From CAZJYI01 sp964550025 (GTDB lineage: Bacteria; Verrucomicrobiota; Kiritimatiellia; UBA8416; CAYOBW01), in the NCBI GenBank assembly GCA_964550025.1, contig CAZJYI010000007.1, positions 70,757 to 134,756 on the forward strand: DNA of 64,000 nt. The letters are read 5' to 3'. This document shows, in pieces, positions 8,346 through 18,400 of the stretch (positions within the stretch are counted from its first letter, which is position 1; the number at the start of each line of letters is the position of its first letter). Made by a program: the position numbers and the translations under genes. Below the pieces are notes generated by a model, which saw only the letters and a program-made list of their open reading frames with translations, was not told where the DNA came from and ran no database searches.

Positions 8346-10549
8346 GTGAACACGATTGCGACGCAGGGGACCCGCGGGCCAATCCCGGCAGCCCGGCAAC
8401 CCCCGCCCTGCCCTTTGACCTCGTCACCCTCCTGCTGGGAATCTGGCGGCGGAGCATCATCCTGCTGGGCTTCGCGGCGCTGTCAGCTGTCGGGGGCTAT
8501 CTGGCCGCTGCCAGGTTCGCGACCCGCGAGTACGAGGCAAATGCCATGCTGCTGTACGATCCGCCGGCGCTGGAGGACGAGGCGGACGCGGCCGCACAGC
8601 TCTCGGTCAACACCCTGGTCGACCTGTTCAAGACCCGCCACAACCTGGAAGCCATCCGCGAGAAGCTGAACCTCTCTGCCAAGATCAAGACGATCGGGTA
8701 CTCCACAACCGTCGAACTGCGACGCAAGACGACACTGCTCGAAATCCGCACGCGTTGGGACGACCCCCATACGGCTGCCGACATCGCCAACGCCATGTAC
8801 ACCTGCTTCTTTGAGCATCTCACCTCCCTCCAGGGAAAGAAGCGGGGACGGGACCTGGAGGACCTCAACAAACGGCTGGATGAAGTCAACAAAGAACTGG
8901 AACGAAGAGACCAGGAACTGAAACAGTTCACGCTCGAAAACCGCATCGTGGATCTCGACAAGGAAGCGCAGTGGTACCTGCAACAGCTCGTGACGCTCAA
9001 CACCGACTATGACCGCGCCGTGAGCCGCCTGGAGAGCGCCCGCAAACAGCGCGCCGAAATCGGCACGATCATCGAAGAGCTCAAGGCCGCCGCCCTGAAG
9101 GAATCCGACACCATGCAGGCGAAGGAATCCTCCGTAGCGGAGTCCACTATCAGGATTCAGAGACTGCGCGAGCTCATTCAGGAAGAGCAGGAGTCCCGGG
9201 CACGCCTCGCCGACCTGGCCGTCGAAGAGGAAGACATGAAGCGCGCCGCCAAGCTGCACGAGCTCGGCGCCATGTCCAAGGCGGACTACGAGAAGGCCGT
9301 GGCCGAATACCAACGGGCCAAGGCGATGACCTATGACTCGGAACAGATCACGAAGTGGAAACAGGAGATCGAGAAGCTGGACAAGGCCGTGGTCCCCGAC
9401 GGCGGCACAGCGGCCACCATGTCCGGCGATGTCATGCGCAGCGTGATGCTCAAGGCAATTGATATCCAGCTCGAGGAAACCGCCACCCGGGAACAGGTGA
9501 GATCGCTGGAAGAAGCACGCAAACGCACCGAGGCGCGCCTTGCGACCATTCCCCAGGTCAAGCAGGCGTACGCCGAGCGGGAACGCCGCGTCGAGGCCCT
9601 GGTTGTTGAGCGCAAGACGCTCCAGAACATGATCGCCACCACCAATCGGCGACTGAAATCGTCCCAGGTCCCGTTCCGTGTCGTATCCACGGCCGAACCC
9701 ACTCTCTACCCCCGGAAGTCGAATCGGAAGGTCATCTTCATCGGCGTCGTTTTCGCCGGACTCGCCATGGGCGGGCTGCTGGTGGTACTGCTGGAGCTTC
9801 TGGACTTCACGATCAAGTCGTCGGGCAGTCTTAAGGCCGCCATCGACACCTCCGTCCTGGCCGTCCTGACCCGGATGAAAGACGAGGAGGCACTCCTGCC
9901 CGGCCCACGGCAGCCTGACAGCCACACCGAGGCATACCGCCGGCTGGCCCTGGCCCTGCGCCGCGACGTCCCCGGCGCGAGCAAGTGCGTCTTGCTGACG
10001 GGGACCTCTTCGGGCGTCGGCACGTCCACGGTCACACTGAACCTCGCCGCTCTACTCCATCTCGCCGCGGAAAGGGTACTCGTGATTGACGGACACACCG
10101 AACCCGAGAACGCCAGAGACCATTCGGTATCGGTGGCCGACTACGTCGACGCGGACCCGACGACACTGACCGGCCTCGGGGACTATCTCGCCGACACGTC
10201 CCTGACGGCCGCGTCACTCACGTACCCGCTGGATACCATCGGTGGCGCGGGCATTGTCCGTTCGCGCCATTCGACAATCCCGGAGATGCTGAACACAGCA
10301 CGCATGCGGGAGTTGATCGATTCGCTGAAGAAGGAGTTTTCCGTGATCCTCATCGACGCTCCCGGCCTGCAGTCGAGCGTCAATGCCGAAGCCCTTGCGT
10401 CGTATGCGGACGCCGCGGTCTACGTAGCGCGCAGCGGAAAGAACAGCATCCCGAAGGAGAAACGCTGCCACAAACGGCTGACGGAGACGGGCACGCCCGT
10501 GCTGGGGACGGTCCTGACGGACATTCACAAGCTGTATGTCCGGGCCTAG
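8342..10549 (+). CDS. Wzz/BY-kinase-like polysaccharide chain-length protein with degenerate ATP site
   Basis: A 735-residue protein in the layout of polysaccharide copolymerases fused to a bacterial tyrosine kinase: a Wzz N-terminal part with a membrane segment near residues 38-60, long coiled coils to about 430, a second membrane segment near 465-485, then a cytosolic ATPase domain. In that domain the Walker A loop reads GTSSGVGTST (554-563), with Thr561 where the essential lysine belongs. The Walker A' motif, normally DxD followed by LRRP, reads VIDGHTEPEN. Walker B (LIDAPG) remains. The C-terminus lacks a tyrosine cluster. It probably still sets chain length but is unlikely to be an active kinase. 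Confidence 0.85.
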   Translation: MSEHDCDAGDPRANPGSPATPALPFDLVTLLLGIWRRSIILLGFAALSAVGGYLAAARFATREYEANAMLLYDPPALEDEADAAAQLSVNTLVDLFKTRHNLEAIREKLNLSAKIKTIGYSTTVELRRKTTLLEIRTRWDDPHTAADIANAMYTCFFEHLTSLQGKKRGRDLEDLNKRLDEVNKELERRDQELKQFTLENRIVDLDKEAQWYLQQLVTLNTDYDRAVSRLESARKQRAEIGTIIEELKAAALKESDTMQAKESSVAESTIRIQRLRELIQEEQESRARLADLAVEEEDMKRAAKLHELGAMSKADYEKAVAEYQRAKAMTYDSEQITKWKQEIEKLDKAVVPDGGTAATMSGDVMRSVMLKAIDIQLEETATREQVRSLEEARKRTEARLATIPQVKQAYAERERRVEALVVERKTLQNMIATTNRRLKSSQVPFRVVSTAEPTLYPRKSNRKVIFIGVVFAGLAMGGLLVVLLELLDFTIKSSGSLKAAIDTSVLAVLTRMKDEEALLPGPRQPDSHTEAYRRLALALRRDVPGASKCVLLTGTSSGVGTSTVTLNLAALLHLAAERVLVIDGHTEPENARDHSVSVADYVDADPTTLTGLGDYLADTSLTAASLTYPLDTIGGAGIVRSRHSTIPEMLNTARMRELIDSLKKEFSVILIDAPGLQSSVNAEALASYADAAVYVARSGKNSIPKEKRCHKRLTETGTPVLGTVLTDIHKLYVRA

Positions 10550-10560
10550 TTGGGCATGCA

Positions 10561-10588
10561 CGAAACTCGAAATCCGAAATCCGAAACA
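10561..10588 (+). repeat. 7-bp tandem repeat just after a gene end
   Basis: Four heptamers of the type CGAAATC (first and last copies variant) start 11 bases after the stop of the Wzz-like gene. Confidence 0.55.
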
Positions 10589-10645
10589 AACCCGAATACC
10601 CTAAGGGGGTAATGACGGGAGAACTGGAAAAAGGGGTAGCGATCG

Positions 10646-10715
10646 CCCCTCTTTGTCTTTACCCTCGTCCTTACCCTCGTCTTCCCCCTGCGCAGATCAG
10701 GGTAAAGACGAAGGG
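10646..10715. terminator. Possible bidirectional stem-loop between convergent genes
   Basis: TTTGTCTTTACCCT (10652-10665) is complementary, with one mismatch, to AGGGTAAAGACGAA (10699-10712). The pair lies between the convergent ends of the Wzz-like gene and the metallophosphoesterase gene. The loop is long (33 nt) and there is no T tract, so a terminator role is only suggested by position. Confidence 0.3.
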
Positions 10716-10794
10716 CGGGAATGCACTGCGGCCTCATCACTACAGCCATCTTCAGCCTTGCCGACTTGTGGGGCAATGGCAGACCCGCGCCAGT

Positions 10795-11772
10795 CTACAG
10801 ACGCTCTTCTCCCGTCTCCCCAGGTTCCGCGCGCTGCAGGTGGTGCAGGGTGATTTCCGGCGGGCAGAAGAGACGGTAGGGCACGGCGCACGATCCCGTC
10901 CCCGGCGAGGTGTAGCCCTGCATGCCCTCGTACGTCCACGCGCCGCGGACCATTCGGCGCGGGCACGGATCGGCGGTGAGCACGGGCAGGCCGCCGGGAA
11001 GACAGAGCTGCCCGCCGTGCGTATGCCCGCAAAGCAGCAGGTCCACGCCGTGAGCCGCCGCGCGATGAAACATGCTGCACGAATGGGCGAGCAAGATCCT
11101 GGGGTAGACGTCCTCCATGCTTTCAAGCGCCTTCTGGATATTGTCCGTCGCGTAGACGTTCGGGTCATCCACCCCCACCAGGCAGAGGGAGCCGCCATTG
11201 TGTTCCAGCCGAACGGACTCATTGACCAACGTATGGATGTCCATCCGCTCCAACTCACTCAGCATTTCGATGAAGTCGTGATTGCCCAGTATGGCGTATG
11301 CCGGCGCCGTGATCGCCTTTCGCAGACGAGTCAGTTCCTCCATGGCGGCGTCATAGTCGCCGTGCGTGTTGTTGCGATAGTCGCCCGTGAAGACGCACGT
11401 GTCGTACGCGCAGGACGTAACCTTCTCGATAATGACGTCGGTCAGCGATCGATCCAGGTCGAGATGCAGGTCCGAGAGATGCAGGATCGTGTGACCCTCG
11501 AGCTCTGACGGCAATTCGCGCAACCGGACGTTGTTGTGAACGACACGCAACGCCTTGAACCCCGCGTAGGCGGGGCGGTGCAGTCCCGTCCAGCGGAACG
11601 CCTTCAGGATGATGTAGTGCAGCCACGGCATGTTCGCCGGAAGAAGGCGCCGCTTGCCGACCGCCGTCAGCACCTTGGCGGCACGCTCCGACTGCGCGCG
11701 AACGCGCGCGGAAAGATAGTTCTCACCGAACCGTTCCCGCGCCTGCGCAAAATCAAACAGTTCGACCGGCAT
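10795..11772 (-). CDS. Metallophosphoesterase (calcineurin-like)
   Basis: A 325-residue calcineurin-like phosphoesterase. All metal-binding blocks are present in order: HLSDLHLD, GDYRNN (GD), GNHDF, a histidine in LLAHS, and CGHTHGGQ. The start at 11772 is chosen because GGAAGGAG sits just upstream; longer in-frame extensions lack a ribosome site. The order and spacing match the YaeI/LpxG-like subgroup that acts on phospholipid or nucleotide-lipid substrates, but the exact substrate is not visible. The gene stands alone, convergent with the polysaccharide operon and divergent from the GT4 gene. Confidence 0.85.
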   Translation of the reverse strand: MPVELFDFAQARERFGENYLSARVRAQSERAAKVLTAVGKRRLLPANMPWLHYIILKAFRWTGLHRPAYAGFKALRVVHNNVRLRELPSELEGHTILHLSDLHLDLDRSLTDVIIEKVTSCAYDTCVFTGDYRNNTHGDYDAAMEELTRLRKAITAPAYAILGNHDFIEMLSELERMDIHTLVNESVRLEHNGGSLCLVGVDDPNVYATDNIQKALESMEDVYPRILLAHSCSMFHRAAAHGVDLLLCGHTHGGQLCLPGGLPVLTADPCPRRMVRGAWTYEGMQGYTSPGTGSCAVPYRLFCPPEITLHHLQRAEPGETGEERL

Positions 11773-12022
11773 CGCGTATCTCCTTCCCCGCCTCGACCGC
11801 CACCCGGTGCGCTGCCCCGCGTGCGAGCCTCCCAACACCCGACACGCCACGCAGCGTAGCACCAATGCGCCGCAGGTCAACAGACAAGTCCTCTCGGGCC
11901 ACTCTCCGCCGGCACCAGTTCTTGACCTTCATGCTCGTTCTCAAGTAACGTAGCTGACGGTAAGCAGGCCGTTTCGATCGGCAACGGGAAGGTCGTTGCC
12001 CTGTCTTGAGAAAGGAGAACTC

Positions 12023-13309
12023 GTGAGCAGCAGTACGACTATCTGGGACAGGAAGAAGCCGTCTTTCGGTTTTCTCTCGACGCGTTTTGCCGGAACGGAC
12101 GGCGTTTCACTGGAGGCACAGAAGTGGGTCGACGTCATCCGCAACAACGGGTGTGAGAGCTACTTCATGGCGGGCATGCTGGATACGCCGGAAGACCGGA
12201 GCTACCTGGCGCCGCAGGCGTTTTTCCACCACCCCGACATCGTCGAGGTGCAGGAGGCACTGTTTGCAAGAAAGGAGCGCACGCCTGCGATCGGAAAGCG
12301 CATAGAGGAACTCAAGGAGCTGCTGAAGTCCGAGATCTACGCGTTTCACAAGAAGTTCCAGTTTGACGTACTCGTGCCACAGAACGCGCTCGCGATCCCC
12401 GTCAACATTCCCCTGGGGCTGGCCATCGCCGAGTTCATCTACGAAACGGAGATCCCGACGATCGCGCACAACCACGATTTCTACTGGGAGCGGCAACGCT
12501 TCCGCAGCCACGCCGTGATGGACTACTTCCGCAAGGCCTTTCCCCCCGTCCATCCCTGCATCCAGCACGTCGTTATCAACTCGATCGCCGGAGAAGAGCT
12601 CGCCCGCCGGACAGGGGAGCGCTGGACACTGGTACCGAACGTGCTGAACTTCTCCAACGAAGCCGCCGGAATCGACGACTACACGCGCGACTTCCGCAAA
12701 GAGGTCGGCATTGACGAGGATGCCCTGTTTGTGTTGCAGCCGACACGCGTCGTTCAACGCAAGGGCATCGAAACCGCCGTCGAGGTGGTGAAACGACTGG
12801 AGCACCCGAAGCCCGTGCTGGTGATTTCGCACGAGGCGGGGGACGAGGGGATGGAATACCAGGAGCGCGTCAAGAGCTTCGCCGACTTCCTGGGGGTGGA
12901 CCTGCGAATTATTGCCGACCGTATCTCCGAGACGCGCGGCTTGAACGCGGAAGGGAAGAAGACCTACACCCTCTGGGACATCTATCCCCACTGCGACCTG
13001 GTTACCTACCCGTCGACATACGAGGGCTACGGGAACGCTTTTGTCGAAGCCATCTACTTCCGCAAGCCCGTCGTCGTGAACCGCTACTCGATCTTCGAAG
13101 CCGACATCGAGCCGAAGGGCTTCAACGTGGTGGCGCTCGACGGCTACGTGACGGACGAGGCGATGGCGGAAGTGCACGCCATCCTTTCCGACGCCGAGCG
13201 CCAGGCAAGAATGGCGGAGGCAAACTACATGCTCGGATGGCGGTACCTTTCGTACGAGATGCTCGAGGAGCAGCTCGAGATGCTACTGGTCAATGTGTTT
13301 GGCTCATAG
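12023..13309 (+). CDS. Glycosyltransferase family 4 (GT-B)
   Basis: A 428-residue retaining glycosyltransferase with GT-B fold. The N-terminal domain has FLSTRFAGTDGVSLEAQKW, the glycine loop of GT4 enzymes. The C-terminal domain has the phosphate-contact segment QPTRVVQRKG and the EGYGNAFVEA motif (ExxxxxxxE). Translation is best started at GTG 12023, five bases after AAAGGAG; an upstream in-frame ATG at 11996 lacks this site. The next gene, an acyltransferase, follows after 9 bp, suggesting a glycolipid or glycan product that is also acylated. The donor sugar is unknown. Confidence 0.87.
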   Translation: MSSSTTIWDRKKPSFGFLSTRFAGTDGVSLEAQKWVDVIRNNGCESYFMAGMLDTPEDRSYLAPQAFFHHPDIVEVQEALFARKERTPAIGKRIEELKELLKSEIYAFHKKFQFDVLVPQNALAIPVNIPLGLAIAEFIYETEIPTIAHNHDFYWERQRFRSHAVMDYFRKAFPPVHPCIQHVVINSIAGEELARRTGERWTLVPNVLNFSNEAAGIDDYTRDFRKEVGIDEDALFVLQPTRVVQRKGIETAVEVVKRLEHPKPVLVISHEAGDEGMEYQERVKSFADFLGVDLRIIADRISETRGLNAEGKKTYTLWDIYPHCDLVTYPSTYEGYGNAFVEAIYFRKPVVVNRYSIFEADIEPKGFNVVALDGYVTDEAMAEVHAILSDAERQARMAEANYMLGWRYLSYEMLEEQLEMLLVNVFGS

Positions 13310-13318
13310 GCTTCGACC

Positions 13319-14455
13319 ATGAAGAAGGCACCGGGACTTGATGTCCTGCGCGGCCTCGCCGCGCTGCTGATCGTGCTGCACCACGCGGGGCCGGACGTTC
13401 TGCCCGACATGCCGGAGGCGCACGGCGCCCTCGGGTTCGCTCTCTGGAGGATACGGCACATCGGGTGGACCGGCATCGACCTGTTCTTCGTCCTGGGCGG
13501 CTTCTTCATGTGCGATGCCGTCTTCTCCGACCTGGGTCGTGCGGGGCGTGTTCGCCTGGGACGGTACTGGAAGAAACGGGCGACACGCGTCATTCCCTCG
13601 TACTACGCCCTCCTGCTGGTGCTGGGGCTCACCGGGGCCACGGGCTACGTCGACATCTCCAGCTTCTCAAACGCCGTGCGCGACGTGCTGACCCACACGC
13701 TGTTTCTTCAGAACTATCTGGACCAGGTCCCCAACGGCCCCACCTGGTTCCTCGGCGCAATGGTGCATTTCTACATCCTCGTTCCGCTTCTCTGCGCGGG
13801 TCTCAGTCAGCGCGGCGGCGACGCCTTCCGAGACCGCTTCACCGCAATCGCGGCCACGGCCATCGTCGTGCCGTTCGCGCTCAGGATACTGCGCGTATGC
13901 TCGGGCACTCACCTCCCCAACGACTTCATGGTGACGCATTTCCGGGTTGACGCGCTCTTCATCGGCATGCTGGCAATGCATCTTCTCAGGACCGAACACC
14001 CGGCCGTGGCCTGGCTCCGCCGACATTCTCGAATCGCCCTGATCGCGTCCGCGCTCCTGATCGCGCCCGCGCTGTTCCTGCCCCGCAAAGACCCGTACAT
14101 GTTCACGATCGGATTCTCGATGCTGGCTTGCGGCTATGCCGGCTTGATTCTACTGATAGCCGATGGGAGCCTGAAGCTCAACGCCAAGGGGTTTGTGGCC
14201 CTGACCGCTCTCTCAACCTGCTCCTACAATGTGTACCTCTGGCATTACTTCCTGCCGGCATTAGCAGGTAGCTCGTACGTGAGCCTGCAACATGCGATCG
14301 AGGGTTTGCCGGGGCCGCCGGCCGTCACGATCCTGACACAGATCCTCGTCTACGTTCTGCTCTCGCTGGCATGCGGGTACCTGGCGACCGTCCTGATCGA
14401 ACGTCCGGCGAGCCGGTTCCTTGCCGGCAAGCGGAAAGAGAAGGCGGCCGCCTGA
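13319..14455 (+). CDS. Acyltransferase family 3 membrane protein
   Basis: A 378-residue membrane protein of the acyltransferase-3 family (OafA/NodX type), with about ten hydrophobic segments. The N-terminal LDVLRGLAALLIVLHHA carries the conserved arginine and the catalytic histidine of the family. It would transfer an acyl group, often acetyl, from the cytoplasm to an exported glycan. Close spacing (9 bp) puts it in one transcription unit with the upstream glycosyltransferase. Confidence 0.87.
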   Translation: MKKAPGLDVLRGLAALLIVLHHAGPDVLPDMPEAHGALGFALWRIRHIGWTGIDLFFVLGGFFMCDAVFSDLGRAGRVRLGRYWKKRATRVIPSYYALLLVLGLTGATGYVDISSFSNAVRDVLTHTLFLQNYLDQVPNGPTWFLGAMVHFYILVPLLCAGLSQRGGDAFRDRFTAIAATAIVVPFALRILRVCSGTHLPNDFMVTHFRVDALFIGMLAMHLLRTEHPAVAWLRRHSRIALIASALLIAPALFLPRKDPYMFTIGFSMLACGYAGLILLIADGSLKLNAKGFVALTALSTCSYNVYLWHYFLPALAGSSYVSLQHAIEGLPGPPAVTILTQILVYVLLSLACGYLATVLIERPASRFLAGKRKEKAAA

Positions 14456-14517
14456 CTGGTTCCTGTTGCGGAAAACGATTTCGTGCGCTCTCGAGTAGCC
14501 CTCCGCCCGCGCGGCTC

Positions 14518-15303
14518 TCAGAGGAGCAGCAGCACGAGTGCCGTGCCGCCCACCAGCACGCAGTACAGCCCGAACATCCAGAACTTCCCTCTCGCGAGCA
14601 TCTTGATCAGCAATACAAGAGAAACGTATCCAACGATGGCGGCGGTTACCACGCCGCAGATGAGCCCGCCAAGCGAAAGATCGCCAACGGCCTGCGCGTC
14701 GAGGTGCGGCAACTCGAGCACAACGGCGGCAAGAAGCACCGGAATGGCCATGATGAACGAGAACTCCGCCGCCTTCTCCGCCGAGACCCCGCAGTGACGG
14801 GCCATGACAATGGTGCTGCCGGAGCGGCTGATGCCCGGCGTCAGGGCAAACGCCTGGGCAATGCCGATGAGCACAACCTTTGTCACGCTCAGCGCGGAAG
14901 CCGGCCTGGTACTCGTGCGTATCGGTATCATCATCAGGACGCCGGTGATACACAGCGCCGTCGCCGCGGCAATGGGCGACTGATAGGCGCGGTCAAGGGT
15001 GTCTTTCACCAGCAGGTAGGCGAGACCCGTCGGGATCGTGGCGACGACAAGCATGCCGGCCGTGCGCCAGCTTTCGGCGTCGCGCGTCAGCACCCCGCGA
15101 ATCAATCCCCCGATCCGCTTGCGGTAGAAGACAAGGATGGGAATCAGCGTGCCGGCATGCAGCGTCACCTCCAGGAACGCGCCTTCGGAGGGGAAACCAA
15201 GGAACGACTTGGTCAGAACAAGGTGTCCCGAACTGCTGATAGGCAGGAACTCGGTGACACCCTGGATCGCGCCGAGAATGATGAGCTTGAGCAGTGCAAA
15301 CAT
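14518..15303 (-). CDS. uppP: Undecaprenyl-diphosphatase UppP/BacA
   Basis: A 261-residue integral membrane phosphatase, the usual family length. Signature motifs are GVTEFLPISSSGHL near residues 16-29 and PGISRSGSTI in the middle, which form the active site of UppP. It removes a phosphate from undecaprenyl diphosphate and so recycles the lipid carrier used for peptidoglycan and for the polysaccharides made by nearby genes. It is convergent with the acyltransferase gene and 118 bp downstream of the start-distal end of nothing else in its strand; it reads as a single gene. Confidence 0.93.
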   Translation of the reverse strand: MFALLKLIILGAIQGVTEFLPISSSGHLVLTKSFLGFPSEGAFLEVTLHAGTLIPILVFYRKRIGGLIRGVLTRDAESWRTAGMLVVATIPTGLAYLLVKDTLDRAYQSPIAAATALCITGVLMMIPIRTSTRPASALSVTKVVLIGIAQAFALTPGISRSGSTIVMARHCGVSAEKAAEFSFIMAIPVLLAAVVLELPHLDAQAVGDLSLGGLICGVVTAAIVGYVSLVLLIKMLARGKFWMFGLYCVLVGGTALVLLLL

Positions 15304-15421
15304 TTCGGTGCCTCTCGGTGTGCCGCCGGACCGTCATTCGGTGGTCGGTCAATCCGTCAGCGATTATGGTCGCGGGAGAACGGGTCGTCAATCCGATTCT
15401 GCATCGTCCGTGGCATGCGGT

Positions 15422-18400
15422 CTATCTCTGCTCCTCCGGGATCAGGCTCACGTAGGATGCGGCGCGTTCGAACGTCGGGCGGGGACGGAAGTTGGGGTGG
15501 TCCTTGTACTTGAGGTTCTTCCTGCCCCAGTACATGCCGTAGAACTGCGCGTTGGTGTCGACCCAGTTGGTGATCTTGAGAAGCTCTTCGCGTGAGAGCT
15601 TGATCTTCTTGTGTTGCCCGGCGAGCTTCTCGGCGAGCGCCGCCTGTTTCGGGTCTTTCAGCGCTACCTTGCCCGGTGCGAGCATGGCGACCAGCACACT
15701 GGCGTGCGAGCCGAACGAGCGGGCGGGCATGTAGTGCACGTTGCCCGTCTTCGGGTGGTTCTCGCCGACGGTCGGGCCGCACAGGAGCGGCTTGTTCCTA
15801 CGCCCGAAGCCGCCCCGCCGCGGCTCGATGAGCTGCTCGTAGGACATCGAGAAGAGCGGGGTCATTTCGCCGGTCAGGTTAAGCTCGCCCTTGGGCTTCT
15901 CGCCGCTGTGGCATTTGACACAATGCCTGTCGAAAACGGGCTGCACATCGGTGGCGAAGTCGAGAGCACGCCGACCGGAGTCCTCGCCGGGTTGCGGGCC
16001 GGGAAACGACGCGGGGCGCTTCAGGGCCAGCAAGGCACTCTCCGAGCGCCGGGTGGAGACCTCGGTCACCTCGTTGGGCGTCTCGTGGCAGCCGATGCAG
16101 GAACGTGTCTCGCCGGGCACGTAGTTGACGAGCGTGCGCTCGATCTGAACGGCCATGTAGTTCTCGTCGAGCGCCTGGAAATAGATGTTCCGCCCGGCCG
16201 GCACGACGAAGTGGGCTGAACCGTCTTTTTCCACGGGAACAACGCCATGCTGGACCCGCAGCCCAAGGTGCGTGTTCTTGGAGATGGTGGCGTGCTGCTG
16301 GTCGTACGTATCGCCACCCCACCGGCGCCGGGTCGCCCACGGCCGGGGGATTTGCTCAAGCACACGGATGTGCTTGATCGTACCGCGCTCGGTGTCCTCC
16401 ATGCCATGGTAGATGTCCGTGACAACGCACTTCGCCAGCCCCTTGGCGGCCATCTCCCTGTCAATGGGCGTCTTCACGACAGGGGGCCGTTCCCTGGGTC
16501 TGAGCGGGAACGGTTCGAAGCACGACATCTCCGGATCGTCGTAGACAACCGTGGCGTTGCCGGCTTCGTCCAGCAGGCAGATATCATACGCCTTCGGGTC
16601 GTGCCACTGGCAACCCGCGGCCTTGCAGGGCACGAGGAACAGCTTGTCTGACAACGGGTACGGTTCCTTGAAAAGGCGCCCCAGCCTGCCGGAGCGGTCC
16701 CCGCGCCACTGGCCGTCGATCATGAAATGGAATCCGCCTTCGCTCCGGATGTCCACGTCGGGCGTCATGTAGGTCATGGGCTCCCGGGTGCGGATCTCCT
16801 TGGTCATGTCCAGCCTGATGACCGTGCCCATGCCGTTCTGCGGGTAGTGCGGCGTCCCCAGCATCACGTAGTGACTCGGCATGTTCGGGATCGGCCGCCC
16901 GTAGAGGAACGTCGGCGGCAGGGAAATGTCATTGCCGTAGACCTCGGCCGAACCCGACCCGTCCGGGTTCATGGACCAGAGGCACTTCACGCTGACCGCG
17001 CCCTTCTCCACGTACTCCCAGCGCGTGTACATGATGCGTCCGTCGGGGAGGATGGTGGGGGCCGCTTCGCTGACGGAACTGTTCGACAGCTTTGTCAGGT
17101 GCTTCCCCGCCTTGCGCGCGTCGAGGTCCGCGTCGCGCTCCATGCGATACAGCACGGTCGTCGTGAAGATGTCCGGCGCATCGCACAGTATCCCGTACTG
17201 GCAACGGGTGGAGATGAAGACGACGTCGCCGTCCGGCAGGTAGCATGGGTCCATGTCGTCCGTCCCGTGGTGATAGCCGACCCGGTACTTCTTGACGATC
17301 TCCTCCTCGTTCACCTCGGGGAACGTGAGCGGCTTCAGCTCGCCGGCGCGCGCGCCGCTCACGGGATCGATCCCGATCTCGTAGAGCCGGTACCCGGACT
17401 CGTTGGCGGCCTTCCAGGCGAAGACGATGTGCCGCGCGTCAAAGTCGATATCGAACCGTCCGAACACGCCGTTTTCGAGCTCGGGCACCAGCTCCGTGAC
17501 GTCGCCGGTCTCAAGGTCAAGCACGCAGAGGTTCCCGCCCGGCGTCCAGCGCGAATTGATGAACTCGGTGTAGTAGTGGTTGGCCGTGTAGGTGTAGCGT
17601 CTGACGAAGACAACCTTGTCGAAATCCACGAGGGGATTCTCGTTGAGCACCACGTCCATCCGCAGAGCGGCGCAGGTCTGCTTCCACGCTTCGAACTCCT
17701 CGCCGACGGGCGGCCCGTCCTGCCAGGCGGCGGCCCGTTCCTCGATGGTATCCAGCCGTGCCACCAGTTTCCCGCCGGTCTCGCTCGTCCCGTACAGGTC
17801 CCCGATCGTGGCACGCAGCTCCTTAAGCTTGAACCGGGCCAGCGATTCGAAAAGCTGGTCGTAGCGGCGCGACTTGAGATACAGCGCACGCACCCCCCCG
17901 AGCTCCGCGCCTGACGTCACTCTTGCGGCCTTCGCCTTGATCTCCGCGGCGAGCTGTGTCGGGCGCAGCGCGGCATTCGCGTAGCGCTTCGCCACTTCGG
18001 CATACGAAACGGCCTTCCAGTCGGCACCCCAGATGCCGTCGGCGCGTTCCCACTCCATCTCTTGAGCGGACACTTCGTCGCCATGCTTCGCCGCCAGCTC
18101 ACGCCAGAGCTCGGCATCGGGACTCGGTCCCGTTCCGCAGGCGGCGGCCATGTGGCCGGACGTCACGCTCAGCGCCTTGCCGAACCTGCCTTCGGCGAAC
18201 GCCACCTTTCCGACCGAAGCGGCGTGGTTGCGATTCCCGGAATCATCCGTGCCCTGGCGGTCAAACGACCAGTAGGCCACCGCGCCCCGCGCACCAGCGG
18301 GTCTTTCGGCCCTGGCCTGCGCGGCAATGTCCTTGTCCGAGAGGACGCGCCCATAGACCCGGACATCGTCGATTGCCCCTTTGAACTGCGGCGCGAAGTT

